Source of the DNA: Vicinamibacterales bacterium
Lineage (GTDB): Bacteria; Acidobacteriota; Vicinamibacteria; Vicinamibacterales; UBA823
DNA length: 64,000 nucleotides
Reading direction: 5' to 3'
NCBI GenBank assembly: GCA_036012125.1
Contig: DASCOS010000035.1
Span: 35,452-99,451, forward strand
Below the pieces are notes generated by a model. That model was not told the origin of the DNA. It searched no databases and saw only the letters and a list, made by a program, of their open reading frames with translations. Positions 54,081 to 63,474 of the stretch are shown here, piece after piece. The first letter of the stretch is position 1, and the number at the start of each line of letters is the position of its first letter. The translations under genes were made by a program, and so were the position numbers.

Positions 54081-54383
54081 ATGGATGAGACACCTGAGGT
54101 TCCAGTGACTGAAGAGTCCGTCGTTGAGGCCGTTACCCCCGAACCACGGAAGATGCCAGAAATTCAGAGCCGTTTTCTCTATGTCGATGTATCAGCTAAA
54201 CGCGCCAAGCAGCTTCGTCGTGGTGCGCTTCCGCGTTTAGCGCACCTTCGGCCGGATCCCGAAACGGGTGCGCGGGTTGATACAGACGTCAGGTTGGAGC
54301 GGGTGGCGATGCAGGAAGTCAAGGAGGGGAGAATCGTTTTCGAACTGCCTGACCAGGCCGTTGAAGAAAAGGCCACGAAGTGA
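54081..54383 (+). CDS. rpoZ: RNA polymerase omega subunit
   Basis: A 100-residue omega subunit, which helps fold beta-prime. The conserved part is EIQSRFLYVDVSAKRAKQL followed by RRGALPRL and VAMQEVKEGRIVFEL. The first 20 residues are an acidic extension. ATG 54081 is chosen over an in-frame start 72 bases earlier. gmk, its frequent neighbour, is absent. It is coupled to the next gene through a GTGA overlap. Confidence 0.88.
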   Translation: MDETPEVPVTEESVVEAVTPEPRKMPEIQSRFLYVDVSAKRAKQLRRGALPRLAHLRPDPETGARVDTDVRLERVAMQEVKEGRIVFELPDQAVEEKATK

Positions 54384-54646
54384 ATTCTCCCGAGGTTATG
54401 GATCTGGTTATTGGGGCCCTGCAGGGTCTTGGCGCCACGACTGGGTTCTTACTTGCACTCTTCATTGGGTTTTGCGTTGTGCTAGGTTTTCCAAAATTGC
54501 GGCAGGGTAGTCGGAAGACCTTGGTTATCAGGAACCTCGCTGACTTGGATGGCACCTTCAAGTATCTTCCACCAGATGCCCCGCGTGGTCCCGCCGACCA
54601 GTTAAAAACCCCTGAACTTTTGGAGCAAGCGGACCGTAAGGACTGA
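54380..54646 (+). CDS. Small single-helix membrane protein coupled to rpoZ
   Basis: An 88-residue protein with one membrane helix (ATTGFLLALFIGFCVVLGF, residues 19-37) and a charged C-terminal part (RKTLVIRNLADLDGTFKYL). GTG 54380 overlaps the rpoZ stop and has AAAGG six bases upstream; ATG 54398 is an alternative. I do not recognise the family. Coupling to rpoZ suggests housekeeping expression. Confidence 0.65.
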   Translation: MNSPEVMDLVIGALQGLGATTGFLLALFIGFCVVLGFPKLRQGSRKTLVIRNLADLDGTFKYLPPDAPRGPADQLKTPELLEQADRKD

Positions 54647-54697
54647 GGCTCCGCTCGGTTACGTCATCAGGGTTTTCTCTTATCAACCGTTGTCTTC

Positions 54698-56164
54698 TCA
54701 GATGCTCGGTGTTTCTTTCCACCATCCGTTGTTTCGTTCATAGGCTCTGGCGATTTTGAGGAGCCCACCTTCATCGAATGCTCGGCCCACGAGTTGAACG
54801 CCGACTGGTAACCGTTCTTGCGTAAAGCCAGCTGGAACGCTGATTGCTGGAAGCCCCGCGAGATTGGCACTTACCGTGAATATGTCGAGCAGGTACATTT
54901 GTAACGGATCCTTGATTTTCTCCCCAAGCGTGAACGCTGGGACTGGACTCGTTGGCATGATTACAGCGTCAACACTATCGAACGCTTGCTCGTAATCGCG
55001 AAGGATCAGAGTCCGCACCTGTTGAGCTTTTAGGTAGTAAGCATCGTAATAACCGGCACTGAGTGCGTAGGTGCCGAGCATGATCCGACGTTTCACTTCT
55101 TCGCCAAATCCTTCGCTACGCGTTTGATCGTACATTGCCCGCAGAGTCGTAGATGTTGGGTCAAGCTCAGCACGGTGGGTATAGCGGACACCATCGTAAC
55201 GGGCAAGATTTGAGCTGGCCTCGGCTGTGGCGAGAAGGTAATAGACCGGAATCGCATACTGCGCGTGAGGAAGCGTGATGTCTGAGACCGTCGCTCCGGT
55301 TGATTGGAACACCTCCACCGCGGCGCTGAAGGCCTGGCTGACTTCGGGGTCGATGCCGGAGTCGAGCAGTGCGGATGGTACACCCAGTCGTACGCCTCGC
55401 AAATCTGCATCGAGGTTCTCAGTGTAGTGAGGGACCTGTTGAGGCGCCGTCGTCGCATCGCGGGGGTCGGGACCGGCGATTACCTCAAGTAAAAGTGCTG
55501 CGTCACGCACGGTGAGTGTGAGAGGGCCAACCTGGTCTAGAGATGAGGCGAAAGCGAGTAGCCCGTACCGCGAGACCCGCCCGTAGGTCGGCTTGAGCCC
55601 GACCACGCCGCAAAGTGCCGCTGGTTGCCGGATTGACCCACCAGTATCCGACCCGAGGGCACCAGGTACTAACCGAGCTGAGACGGCGGCGGCCGACCCG
55701 CCACTTGACCCACCTGGGCTCCGGGTAAGGTTCCACGGGTTCTTCACAGGACCAAAAGCTGAATTCTCATTAGAGGAACCCATGCCGAATTCGTCGCAGT
55801 TCGTTTTACCGAGCACGATTGCCCCGGCCGCTTCAAGCCGAGAGACTGCCGTCGCATCGTAGGGCGGGACGAAATTTTCGAGAATGCGTGAGGAAGCGGT
55901 CGTTGGCACACCACGTGTGCAGAGGTTGTCCTTTATAGCGATGGGTACGCCGAGAAGCGGGCGTGGGTCACCCGCTGTTCTTGACCGGTCAACGGCTGCA
56001 GCACGTTCGAGTGCCTGCTCATGCGTTACGTTATTGAACGCGTTCAGCGAACCGTCTACCGCGGCGATCCGCTCAAGATATTCTGAACAGATATTCGTTG
56101 ACGTTATCTCACCCGCGGCGATCGCATCACGTATCTCGACCAAGGTTTGAGCCGTTGCTGTCAT
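54698..56164 (-). CDS. gatA: Asp/Glu-tRNA amidotransferase subunit A
   Basis: A 488-residue amidase-signature enzyme that supplies ammonia to mischarged Glu-tRNA(Gln) or Asp-tRNA(Asn). The Ser-cisSer-Lys triad is visible as AIKDNLC (Lys), RSPGGSSGGSAAAVSA and GSDTGGSIRQPAALCGVVGLKPTYG. It overlaps gatC by four bases. gatB is not in the window. Confidence 0.96.
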   Translation of the reverse strand: MTATAQTLVEIRDAIAAGEITSTNICSEYLERIAAVDGSLNAFNNVTHEQALERAAAVDRSRTAGDPRPLLGVPIAIKDNLCTRGVPTTASSRILENFVPPYDATAVSRLEAAGAIVLGKTNCDEFGMGSSNENSAFGPVKNPWNLTRSPGGSSGGSAAAVSARLVPGALGSDTGGSIRQPAALCGVVGLKPTYGRVSRYGLLAFASSLDQVGPLTLTVRDAALLLEVIAGPDPRDATTAPQQVPHYTENLDADLRGVRLGVPSALLDSGIDPEVSQAFSAAVEVFQSTGATVSDITLPHAQYAIPVYYLLATAEASSNLARYDGVRYTHRAELDPTSTTLRAMYDQTRSEGFGEEVKRRIMLGTYALSAGYYDAYYLKAQQVRTLILRDYEQAFDSVDAVIMPTSPVPAFTLGEKIKDPLQMYLLDIFTVSANLAGLPAISVPAGFTQERLPVGVQLVGRAFDEGGLLKIARAYERNNGWWKETPSI

Positions 56165-56460
56165 TCGATGACCTTCGGAACCTTAAAGAAGCCTTCGTCG
56201 GACGTGCCGTCAGGTGCATTGGCGAGGGCTTCATCTCGAGACAGGGACTCTTGGACTTCGTCATTACGGAATGCTTCATGTCGAGAGAGCACGTGCGTGG
56301 TAGGCGACGCGTTTGTCGTATCGATCGCCTGCAGGGTCTCAGCGTAGGTCAATATGTCCGCCAATTGTCGGGCAAATGTTTCTTTCTCCGCTTCGGATAG
56401 TTCCAAATGGGCGAGGCTCGCGATTCTTTCGACGTCGCTCTTGGTTAGACGTGAGGACAT
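56161..56460 (-). CDS. gatC: Asp/Glu-tRNA amidotransferase subunit C
   Basis: A 99-residue belt subunit of GatCAB. It has LTKSDVERIASLAHLELSE at the N-terminus, an extended middle (RHEAFRNDEV) and the FFKVPKVIE C-terminus. GGTGGAG lies before ATG 56460; a longer frame through the yggT gene is discounted. Confidence 0.95.
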   Translation of the reverse strand: MSSRLTKSDVERIASLAHLELSEAEKETFARQLADILTYAETLQAIDTTNASPTTHVLSRHEAFRNDEVQESLSRDEALANAPDGTSDEGFFKVPKVIE

Positions 56461-56474
56461 GGAGTTCACTCCAC

Positions 56475-56705
56475 CTACAATATGAACAGTTGTCGGAGAA
56501 ACTGTAGGCCGATTAAGAGGGCCATCGGAGACAGGTCTAGGCCGCCCATAGATGGAAGCACGCGGCGGATTGGCCTGAGCACGGGTTCGGTCAGCGCGCT
56601 TACCAGTTGAACCACTGGGTGATTTGGTGGCAGTTTCGTCCACGACACGATGACCGCGCCCACGATAACCAACGAGTACAGATCCAAGATAGTTCCCAGT
56701 ATCAA
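56475..56705 (-). CDS. YggT-family membrane protein
   Basis: A 76-residue protein with two hydrophobic segments (ILDLYSLVIVGAVIVSW and MALLIGLQFLRQLFIL) around the family motif LTEPVLRPIRRVLPSMGGLDLSPM. YggT proteins are linked to cell division and osmotic tolerance. It overlaps nfo by four bases. Confidence 0.9.
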   Translation of the reverse strand: MILGTILDLYSLVIVGAVIVSWTKLPPNHPVVQLVSALTEPVLRPIRRVLPSMGGLDLSPMALLIGLQFLRQLFIL

Positions 56706-57598
56706 GACTTCTTCTCCTTACTGTCGGTGGCGTCGATAAATTGACGCAGGGTGTTCAAGTTCTTCAAGTCAGCCGGGTCCACTTCTGTGGGTTTACCGGG
56801 CTGTCGTTGTTCTTTTGGTGTTTCCAGTACCATCGGCAGGTGAGCCAGTTGTGGATCTTTCAGTAGTCTCCCGAATGCCTCTAGCCCGACCCAGCCCTCG
56901 CCGATGTGTTCGTGGCGGTCCCGACGGCTACCGCAAGGATGTTTTGAGTCGTTCAGGTGAAGCAACTGCAACCTATCCAGTCCGACGTACGTTTCGAAGT
57001 CTTCGAAGGTTCGTGAGTAGCCGTCTGCCGTGGCAATGTTGTAGCCGGCTGCAAGAAGATGACAGGTGTCGAGACAGACGCCGAGACGTTTCTTGGCGGA
57101 CGTTCCGTTGATGATTGTCGCTAGGTGTTCGAATCGGTGCCCAAGGTTCGTACCCTGCCCAGCGGTGTGTTCCAAAAGGAGCAGCGTTCCTTTTTCCCGA
57201 TCTGCAAAGACTTCGTCGATGGCCTCGGCGACGAGATGGAGACCGCTTTCTTCCGTGCCGGTTGTGTATGAGCCAGGATGCAGTACAACTCCCAATAGGC
57301 CGAGTGCATCTCCACGATCTAATTCGTCTGTGAGAGCGTTGATTGAGCGTTGTCGTAGCGCAGGGTTAGGAGCCGCAAGGTTGATGAGATAACTCGCATG
57401 CGCGACGATTGGGGTAATGTCGAGGTCGTGAGCGGTCGCTCGAAACGCGGTAACCTCGTCTGCAGGCAGTGGCCGCGCACGCCATTGACTTGCGGACTTG
57501 GTAAAGATCTGCAAAGTGTTGCAGTTAGCAGCCTGTGCCCGCTCTACGGCACGAGGCAGGCCACCTGCGATCGACATATGGGCACCGAGACGGGGCAT
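56702..57598 (-). CDS. nfo: Endonuclease IV
   Basis: A 298-residue AP endonuclease that nicks abasic sites. Its TIM-barrel zinc ligands appear in GAHMSIAGGL, LHPGSYT, LLLEHTAGQG, GVCLDTCHLLAAGYN, HLNDSKHPCGSRRDRHEHIGEG (shown in parts) and MVLETPKE. TATATT at 57616-57621 reads toward it and could be its -10 box. Confidence 0.95.
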   Translation of the reverse strand: MPRLGAHMSIAGGLPRAVERAQAANCNTLQIFTKSASQWRARPLPADEVTAFRATAHDLDITPIVAHASYLINLAAPNPALRQRSINALTDELDRGDALGLLGVVLHPGSYTTGTEESGLHLVAEAIDEVFADREKGTLLLLEHTAGQGTNLGHRFEHLATIINGTSAKKRLGVCLDTCHLLAAGYNIATADGYSRTFEDFETYVGLDRLQLLHLNDSKHPCGSRRDRHEHIGEGWVGLEAFGRLLKDPQLAHLPMVLETPKEQRQPGKPTEVDPADLKNLNTLRQFIDATDSKEKKS

Positions 57599-57722
57599 GG
57601 TCGTTCGAGGAAGCTAATATACCATCAAGAATGAGGGCCATACGTATGATCAACAGTGTCACCCAGTATGGTGGCGACCACGGAGGTGCCGCCTGACCGT
57701 TCCGCCCAAGAATCCGGAGCTA

Positions 57723-58430
57723 ATGTCCGTGTATTTGGTGCCTACCAGTAACGGACGATACGCGCTTTACTACGAAGCGAATGAGGTCGAGGCAGAGCAG
57801 GAGGATGAGCGGCCTCGCGGCTTTCTGCGTCGATGGTTCGAAGAGTTGCGTGCTCACGTTAAGGAGGCGGAACTTGAGATTGCTAGCGGCCGGGCACAGC
57901 CCGGCCCCTCATCGGCGTCGTGGTTATACAGAGGCGCTAGGTGGCTTCGCCGACGTTTGTTTCGCTGGATGGCCGTTTTTGTCGCAGAGCAGCGATTATT
58001 GTGGCAGCTTCGTCAGCGAGCGACGTCACGATTATTACACCCTGATGACCTCGGGTCTGATAGGGCCCACGACGTAATGCGGCGGCTCCTAAAACGCGAC
58101 GGCGATCGTCATCTGTTCTGGCTGGTTTTGGATGCCATCGGATGGGCGGTAACGGGCCCGCTTCTTTTTTTTATTCCTGGGCCTAACCTGGTTGCCTATT
58201 ACTTTGCTGTCCGCTGCTTCGGTCACTATTTCTCACTTCGTGGCGCGCGGCGAGGGCGCTCCAAAGTGCGATGGCAGGGCGTTGCATCGGCACCGCTTAC
58301 CCGCCTGCGCAACATCTTGGACCTCGATCCCATGAGTCGTAACCAGCGCATACACGAGGTATCACTGGCACTTGGTCTTGAAGGGCTTCCGTGGTTTATT
58401 GAACGGAGGGTCCTGCGCTCTACCCGATAA
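57723..58430 (+). CDS. Membrane protein, possibly K+/H+-exchange-related (Mit_KHE1-like)
   Basis: A 235-residue protein with an acidic then strongly basic N-terminal half (residues 55-110 rich in Arg/Trp), one hydrophobic segment near residue 145 (AVTGPLLFFIPGPNLVAYYF) and a basic C-terminus. The LFFIPGPN..AYY pattern recalls the mitochondrial K+/H+ exchange-related family, found also in some bacteria; this is a weak match from memory. CCGGAG stands before ATG 57723. No partner gene is obvious. Confidence 0.5.
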   Translation: MSVYLVPTSNGRYALYYEANEVEAEQEDERPRGFLRRWFEELRAHVKEAELEIASGRAQPGPSSASWLYRGARWLRRRLFRWMAVFVAEQRLLWQLRQRATSRLLHPDDLGSDRAHDVMRRLLKRDGDRHLFWLVLDAIGWAVTGPLLFFIPGPNLVAYYFAVRCFGHYFSLRGARRGRSKVRWQGVASAPLTRLRNILDLDPMSRNQRIHEVSLALGLEGLPWFIERRVLRSTR

Positions 58431-58448
58431 GCGACAAGAGCACGCGTG

Positions 58449-58454
58449 CTATAC
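58449..58454 (+). promoter_or_regulatory. -10 box before the barrel gene
   Basis: TATACT 40 bases before ATG 58494, ruling out the GTG at 58446 as start. No clear -35 box is seen. Confidence 0.35.
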
Positions 58455-58493
58455 TGCCGGCGTCTCGGCTCAGTCTCTTCACGTTTTGTATTC

Positions 58494-59312
58494 ATGTCCA
58501 CGCCAGTTGATAAGCCATCCATTCCTTGGATGGTGATGCGCGTGTTGTGCCTCGTAAGTCTCTGCTGTGCTTCACCGCTTTCCGCTCAGAATGGCGACCC
58601 TTCTGATGATGCGGGCGTCCGTGTTTTCACCGGCTACCGCTTTCATTTGAACGCCGTTGCTCTTCTTGACGATGATGAACGATTCAATTGGGATGCTGAC
58701 TACGGTGGGGATATCGATGTAGTTGATTTTGGGGTTGGACGATTCATTTTCCTCGCGAACTTCGAAGCGATTCTTGGAGAACAGTTTCGGCGCTTCGACG
58801 TAAACCAAGGAAACTACATTCTCGACGGCACGATCACCTATCGTCTTGGGTCAACCGAGATTGGTGGTACGTTCCACCACATTTCACGTCATCTTAGCGA
58901 TCGACGTAAGCGTTTTCCGATCGATTGGAACATGGTGGGCATGCAGGTGTGGCACCGCGTCGATATTGACAAAGTACATCTTGATCTAGGAGCCCGCGCG
59001 TATGGAACAACTAAACGTTCGTTTGTTGACTATACAGGTGAATTTGGTGGCCATGCGCGCCTCCGATATCGGCTCAAGGAGCGTCTCTCTCTGATCGCTT
59101 CTGCGGATGCTGTACACATGCGCACCGACACAAGTGTCGCTGGTCGTAGTGGGATTAGCGGAGGGTCGATTGAGGGAGGTTTACGTTTTGACCGCGATGC
59201 TGTCGCACTCGAACTATTTGTTGCCCTTGAGAAGCGCGTCGATGCTGCCCCGCTCGATCGACTGCCCCGAACGTGGGGCATGGCCGGCTTTCGCCTTCTT
59301 AGTCGGGACTAA
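58494..59312 (+). CDS. Small outer-membrane beta-barrel protein
   Basis: A 272-residue exported protein: a signal (MVMRVLCLVSLCC to PLSAQ) then alternating strands across the whole length (VDFGVGRFIFLANFEAIL, YILDGTITYRLGSTEIGGTF, VHLDLGARAYGTT) ending in GMAGFRLLSRD. It is predicted to be a 10-12-strand barrel. It lies 60 bases before the M16 peptidase pair. The function is unknown. Confidence 0.65.
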   Translation: MSTPVDKPSIPWMVMRVLCLVSLCCASPLSAQNGDPSDDAGVRVFTGYRFHLNAVALLDDDERFNWDADYGGDIDVVDFGVGRFIFLANFEAILGEQFRRFDVNQGNYILDGTITYRLGSTEIGGTFHHISRHLSDRRKRFPIDWNMVGMQVWHRVDIDKVHLDLGARAYGTTKRSFVDYTGEFGGHARLRYRLKERLSLIASADAVHMRTDTSVAGRSGISGGSIEGGLRFDRDAVALELFVALEKRVDAAPLDRLPRTWGMAGFRLLSRD

Positions 59313-59371
59313 GTTCTTGCACCTGCGAACGGAATCCAGGGTATGACTGTGCGATAATCGAACCAATAGTG

Positions 59372-60721
59372 ATGAAGAGACGGTTGTCTACATGCGTCGC
59401 TGTTGTTGCGATCATCGGTGTCGGTGTCTTGACGGCGGCCACGCGCCCACCAAAGTTGCAGTATGAGATAACGACTTTGCCCAACGGGTTGACTGTCGTG
59501 CTTTCTGAGGACCATTCGACTCCGATTGTTCACGTGGAACTTTGGTATCACGTCGGCTCAAAGAACGAACAGCCTGGGCTAACCGGTTTTGCCCACCTAT
59601 TTGAACACCTTATGTTTAACGGTTCGAAGAATGTCGAAGCTGAGCAGCACACGTCGATGGTCTCTAGTGTTGGCGGACGGAGCAACGCCTACACCACCGA
59701 AGACGCTACGGTTTTTTGGGAAACGGTACCTGCACACTACCTGCCGCTTGTGTTGTGGATGGAGGCCGACCGAATGGCGAGCCTCAAAGTGGATGAAGAA
59801 GCATTGGTCTCCGAACGTCAAATCGTTAAAGAAGAACGACGGATGCGTGTGGATAACCAACCGTTTGGCCGGTTATCGGAAATTATTTACGACCAGGCTT
59901 ATTCCGTGCATCCGTATAAACATTCAACCATTGGAAGCATGGCGGATCTCGAGGCGGCATCGATAGGGGATGTGCGAAGCTTTTATGAGACTTACTACGT
60001 GCCGAGTAATGCCACCCTTGTAGTTGTGGGTGATTTCCAATCTTCGGCAGCGCTTGATCTAGTGACGCAGTATTTTGGGCGGGTGCCAGCTGCTAAACAA
60101 GCCGTTCCGCGTGACATCCCCCAGGAGCCGCCGTGGGAGCACGAGCGCCGAGTGGTACTTGAGGAATCGTGGCCGCTAGCTGCCGTTGTGGTGGTGCATA
60201 AGATTCCGTTCGATGGCCATCCTGATTCCTATCCGCTTCACTTCGCGTCGAAGATTCTCTCGGATGGCCAGAGTTCGCGGATCTATCGGAGGCTTGTCTA
60301 TGATGACCAACTCGCCTTGGCGGCGTTCGGCCAGGGTGAAATTGTCGAGGACCCGAGCCTATTTTATGCCGTTGCGTTGGTTCAACCCGATCGTCCTTCG
60401 GCCGCAGCGGAGCGGGCGCTTCGGGAGGAGCTTGACTTACTCAAAACGGAGTTGGTTTCACCGCGAGAGTTAGAACGTGTTAAGAACCAGTTCGCTCGTG
60501 ACTACATTCTCGGACGGACGTCGAATCAGCAAAAGGCGATGCATCTTGCGCATGCCGCGGTCATTCATGACGATATCACCACGGCTGATGGCGAATTCGA
60601 CATCTTTATGAACATTACAGCTGAGGACGTGCAACGCGTTGCACAGACCTATTTTACTGACGACAATCGCCTGATCCTCACGATCATGCCTCGGGAGGTC
60701 TTCCCTGGGGGCGTCCATTGA
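59372..60721 (+). CDS. M16 zinc peptidase, catalytic subunit
   Basis: A 449-residue exported insulinase-type peptidase. A signal/anchor to about residue 22 is followed by the inverted zinc motif HLFEH in GFAHLFEHLMFNG (about residue 74) with the third ligand Glu in ERQIVKEERR (about 150). It lacks the R/Y substrate pair, which lies in its partner. This split matches bacterial heterodimeric M16B enzymes. A GATAAT box lies 14 bases before ATG 59372, so the leader is short. Confidence 0.9.
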   Translation: MKRRLSTCVAVVAIIGVGVLTAATRPPKLQYEITTLPNGLTVVLSEDHSTPIVHVELWYHVGSKNEQPGLTGFAHLFEHLMFNGSKNVEAEQHTSMVSSVGGRSNAYTTEDATVFWETVPAHYLPLVLWMEADRMASLKVDEEALVSERQIVKEERRMRVDNQPFGRLSEIIYDQAYSVHPYKHSTIGSMADLEAASIGDVRSFYETYYVPSNATLVVVGDFQSSAALDLVTQYFGRVPAAKQAVPRDIPQEPPWEHERRVVLEESWPLAAVVVVHKIPFDGHPDSYPLHFASKILSDGQSSRIYRRLVYDDQLALAAFGQGEIVEDPSLFYAVALVQPDRPSAAAERALREELDLLKTELVSPRELERVKNQFARDYILGRTSNQQKAMHLAHAAVIHDDITTADGEFDIFMNITAEDVQRVAQTYFTDDNRLILTIMPREVFPGGVH

Positions 60722-62220
60722 TAACGGTGAGTCGGGGCGCACGAGCGGTAAACAGGCTTGCTACGGGCGCCGCGTGTCTCTTGCTTCCGGTCACGGTCAT
60801 TGCACAGACTCCCACCGAGTGGCCGGTGGAATCCCCTCCGGCGCCGTTGGCGCAGACAGAAGTCCAGTTTCCCCCGTATGAGGTGCGCACGCTCGACAAT
60901 GGCATGCGCGTTGTGGTCGTACTGCATCACGAACAACCTGTTGTGAGCGTCCGGCTTCTCGTGGGCGCCGGTACGGCGCATGAGCCGGCTGGTAAGTCGG
61001 GTTTAGCGAGTCTCCTCGGAGCGTTGCTCGACCAGGGTACAACCAGTCGAACGGCGCAGGATATTGCCGAAACCATCGATACAATCGGTGGGTCAATAGG
61101 TGTGGGTGCAGGTAGCGACCTCACTTTCGTGAACGCAGTTGTCATGAACGACAGCTTCGATTTGGTGATGGAAATCGTGAGTGACCTTATCCGGCACCCG
61201 GCATTCGCTGTTGAGGAAATTGAGCGACAACGGCGACAAATTGTATCCGGGCTGCAGGTGGGTTTAGAGGATCCCGACTATCTGGCCAGTATTGTGTTCG
61301 ATCGTCTTGTTTACGGATTCCATCCGTACGGTCGACCACAGTCGGGAACGCTCGAGTCACTTCCGACGATTACCTCGGACGATCTCCATGCGTTTCACGA
61401 GACTTACTTCGCGCCGAACAACAGCATTCTGGCAATCGTCGGCGACCTCACCGCAGATACCGCTTTCAATACGACTGAGCGCATCTTCGGGGACTGGCCC
61501 CTGAGGCCAATCGAGCCTCTTCGGCTGAGCGAGCCGCCGCCAGCGACGCGGCGGCTCATCGTGGTGGATAAACCTGGAGCGGTACAGACTGAGATTCGCC
61601 TGGGTCACGTAGGAGTAGCACGGAAGCATCCTGATTACTTGCCTCTTGAGATGGCGATTCGGGTGCTCGGTGGGGAGGGAAGTAACCGACTGCACCGCGT
61701 GCTGCGGAGTGACCGTGGACTGACTTATGGCGCAGAAGCGTCCATGCATACCCTGCAGTTTATCGGTGATGTCGAGGCTCAGACCGCTACGCGAACTGAG
61801 ACGACGGTTGAGGCGCTCGGCTTAATGATCGAGGAGTTCCGGCGGTTGCGGCAGGAGCGGATCGGTGTGCGTGAACTGTCTGGGGTTCAGGCTTACATGT
61901 CTGGCAGTTTCCCGTTGGAACTCGAAACACCCGACGCCATCGCATTGCGAGTTTTAAATGTAGTGTTTTATGGTTTAGACCTTGGTGAATTGGCGACCTA
62001 CCGGGAACGCGTCGGGGCTGTAACGGTGAATGACATCCAACGCGTGTCTCGAAAATTTCTGACGCCGGATCGGCTGTCCATCGTGCTTGTCGGCGATGCG
62101 TCTGAGTTCATTGATGACCTAGCCATCGCCGGATTTACAGACATCGAGCGGGTACCGGTGACCGACCTTGACCTGTCATCGACCGGGTTGACCCGCAGTG
62201 GTTCGAGTTTATCAAGATAA
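60718..62220 (+). CDS. M16 peptidase, non-catalytic partner
   Basis: A 500-residue exported M16 homologue with a signal peptide (LATGAACLLLPVTVIAQ). The place of HxxEH reads LASLLGALLDQGT, so zinc cannot be bound. It keeps the R/Y pair in SDRGLTYGAEAS (about residue 335). The TTG start overlaps the previous stop (TTGA), so the pair is translationally coupled and surely works as a heterodimer. Confidence 0.88.
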   Translation: MITVSRGARAVNRLATGAACLLLPVTVIAQTPTEWPVESPPAPLAQTEVQFPPYEVRTLDNGMRVVVVLHHEQPVVSVRLLVGAGTAHEPAGKSGLASLLGALLDQGTTSRTAQDIAETIDTIGGSIGVGAGSDLTFVNAVVMNDSFDLVMEIVSDLIRHPAFAVEEIERQRRQIVSGLQVGLEDPDYLASIVFDRLVYGFHPYGRPQSGTLESLPTITSDDLHAFHETYFAPNNSILAIVGDLTADTAFNTTERIFGDWPLRPIEPLRLSEPPPATRRLIVVDKPGAVQTEIRLGHVGVARKHPDYLPLEMAIRVLGGEGSNRLHRVLRSDRGLTYGAEASMHTLQFIGDVEAQTATRTETTVEALGLMIEEFRRLRQERIGVRELSGVQAYMSGSFPLELETPDAIALRVLNVVFYGLDLGELATYRERVGAVTVNDIQRVSRKFLTPDRLSIVLVGDASEFIDDLAIAGFTDIERVPVTDLDLSSTGLTRSGSSLSR

Positions 62221-62300
62221 GTCGACGCTCATCCTTGCGGCTTATCGCGCCTACTTTAGTGTCCGTATGATGCCAAGCGGTGTCCCACGGTGACCCTCTC

Positions 62301-63443
62301 ATGACCAAGATGCTGATTTCGTGTGGTGAAGTGTCAGGCGATATCTATGCCGGTGCGCTGACGTCAGAGCTCGTCAAGCTCGATTCCCGAGTGCAGGTCT
62401 TTGGTCTTGGTGGCGATCAGATGGCAGCAGCTGGCGCCCGTCTTATTGGTCACTATCGTGGCCTAAGCGTAACGGGCTTGAGCGAGGCTCTGGCTGTCCT
62501 CCCGCGATCACTAGTGATGTATCGACGGCTGGTCGACACCATGAAGAAGAACCGACCGGATGTTCTAGTGACGGTCGATTTCCCGGACTTTAATTTCAGG
62601 TTGGCGGCGGCCGCTCGTCGGCTTGGGATACCGGTCGTTTACTATGTGAGTCCCCAGGTTTGGGCTTGGCGTCGTGGACGGCTACGGACGCTCAAGCAAC
62701 TTGTGGATCGCATGCTTGTCATTTTTCCATTCGAGGAAGAGGTCTATCGAAATGCTGGTATTCCCGTCGAGTTCGTTGGCCACCCACTCGTCGACTTGGC
62801 GGAATCAAGAACAGCGAGAACAACGTTACTTCTCGAGTTGGGTCTTGCACCAAGGGCACCAACCGTTACTTTACTTCCCGGTAGTCGGCCTAATGAGGTG
62901 AGGCGCCTGTTACCAATCTTGTTCGAGGCGGCCAGAATAACTGCGACACGCGTACCGGAAGTGCAGTTTATTCTTGCTCGAGCACCCAATCTCGAAGACT
63001 CGTTGTTCAGTTCGTTGATGGGTCGGCGTGAACCCTGGTGTCCTGCGGTCATTGAAGCACGGACTGACGATGCCCTGTCGGCCGCTGACGTAGTTGCAAC
63101 CGCTTCAGGCACCGCTACGGTTCAGGCGGCGATTCACGGTCGGCCGATGGTCATTGTTTACCGCGTATCGCCACTGACTTATGCAATCGGTCGACGATTC
63201 GTACAGGTGGATAATTACGGCATGGTAAATCTGATTGCTGGCGGACCGATTGTGCCCGAGTTGATTCAGGAGCGCTGCACAGCCAGCGCGGTCGCTGAAG
63301 AAATTGTTGGCTACCTCACCGATCACGATCGGATGAATCAAACGAAGGCATCGCTGCAAATTGTGCGGGAGCGCCTTGGTGGTTCGGGTGCGAGCCACCG
63401 TGCTGCACAAGCGGTGTTAAAGGTAGCGTCGGGGTCGAGATGA
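62301..63443 (+). CDS. lpxB: Lipid-A-disaccharide synthase
   Basis: A 380-residue GT19 glycosyltransferase joining UDP-2,3-diacylglucosamine to lipid X. Motifs: [72 protein letters not shown] and [19 protein letters not shown]. It shows that the cell makes lipid A. ATG 62301 is used; a GTG seven codons upstream is possible. lpxA, C and D are not adjacent. Confidence 0.96.
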   Translation: MTKMLISCGEVSGDIYAGALTSELVKLDSRVQVFGLGGDQMAAAGARLIGHYRGLSVTGLSEALAVLPRSLVMYRRLVDTMKKNRPDVLVTVDFPDFNFRLAAAARRLGIPVVYYVSPQVWAWRRGRLRTLKQLVDRMLVIFPFEEEVYRNAGIPVEFVGHPLVDLAESRTARTTLLLELGLAPRAPTVTLLPGSRPNEVRRLLPILFEAARITATRVPEVQFILARAPNLEDSLFSSLMGRREPWCPAVIEARTDDALSAADVVATASGTATVQAAIHGRPMVIVYRVSPLTYAIGRRFVQVDNYGMVNLIAGGPIVPELIQERCTASAVAEEIVGYLTDHDRMNQTKASLQIVRERLGGSGASHRAAQAVLKVASGSR

Positions 63444-63474
63444 TAGTAATGGTGGGAAGGAGGACGAGGCCAGC

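Noticed and set aside
53854..54108. 84-codon plus-strand ORF before rpoZ
   Set aside because: It overlaps rpoZ in another frame, starts at a weak GTG and matches nothing recognisable.
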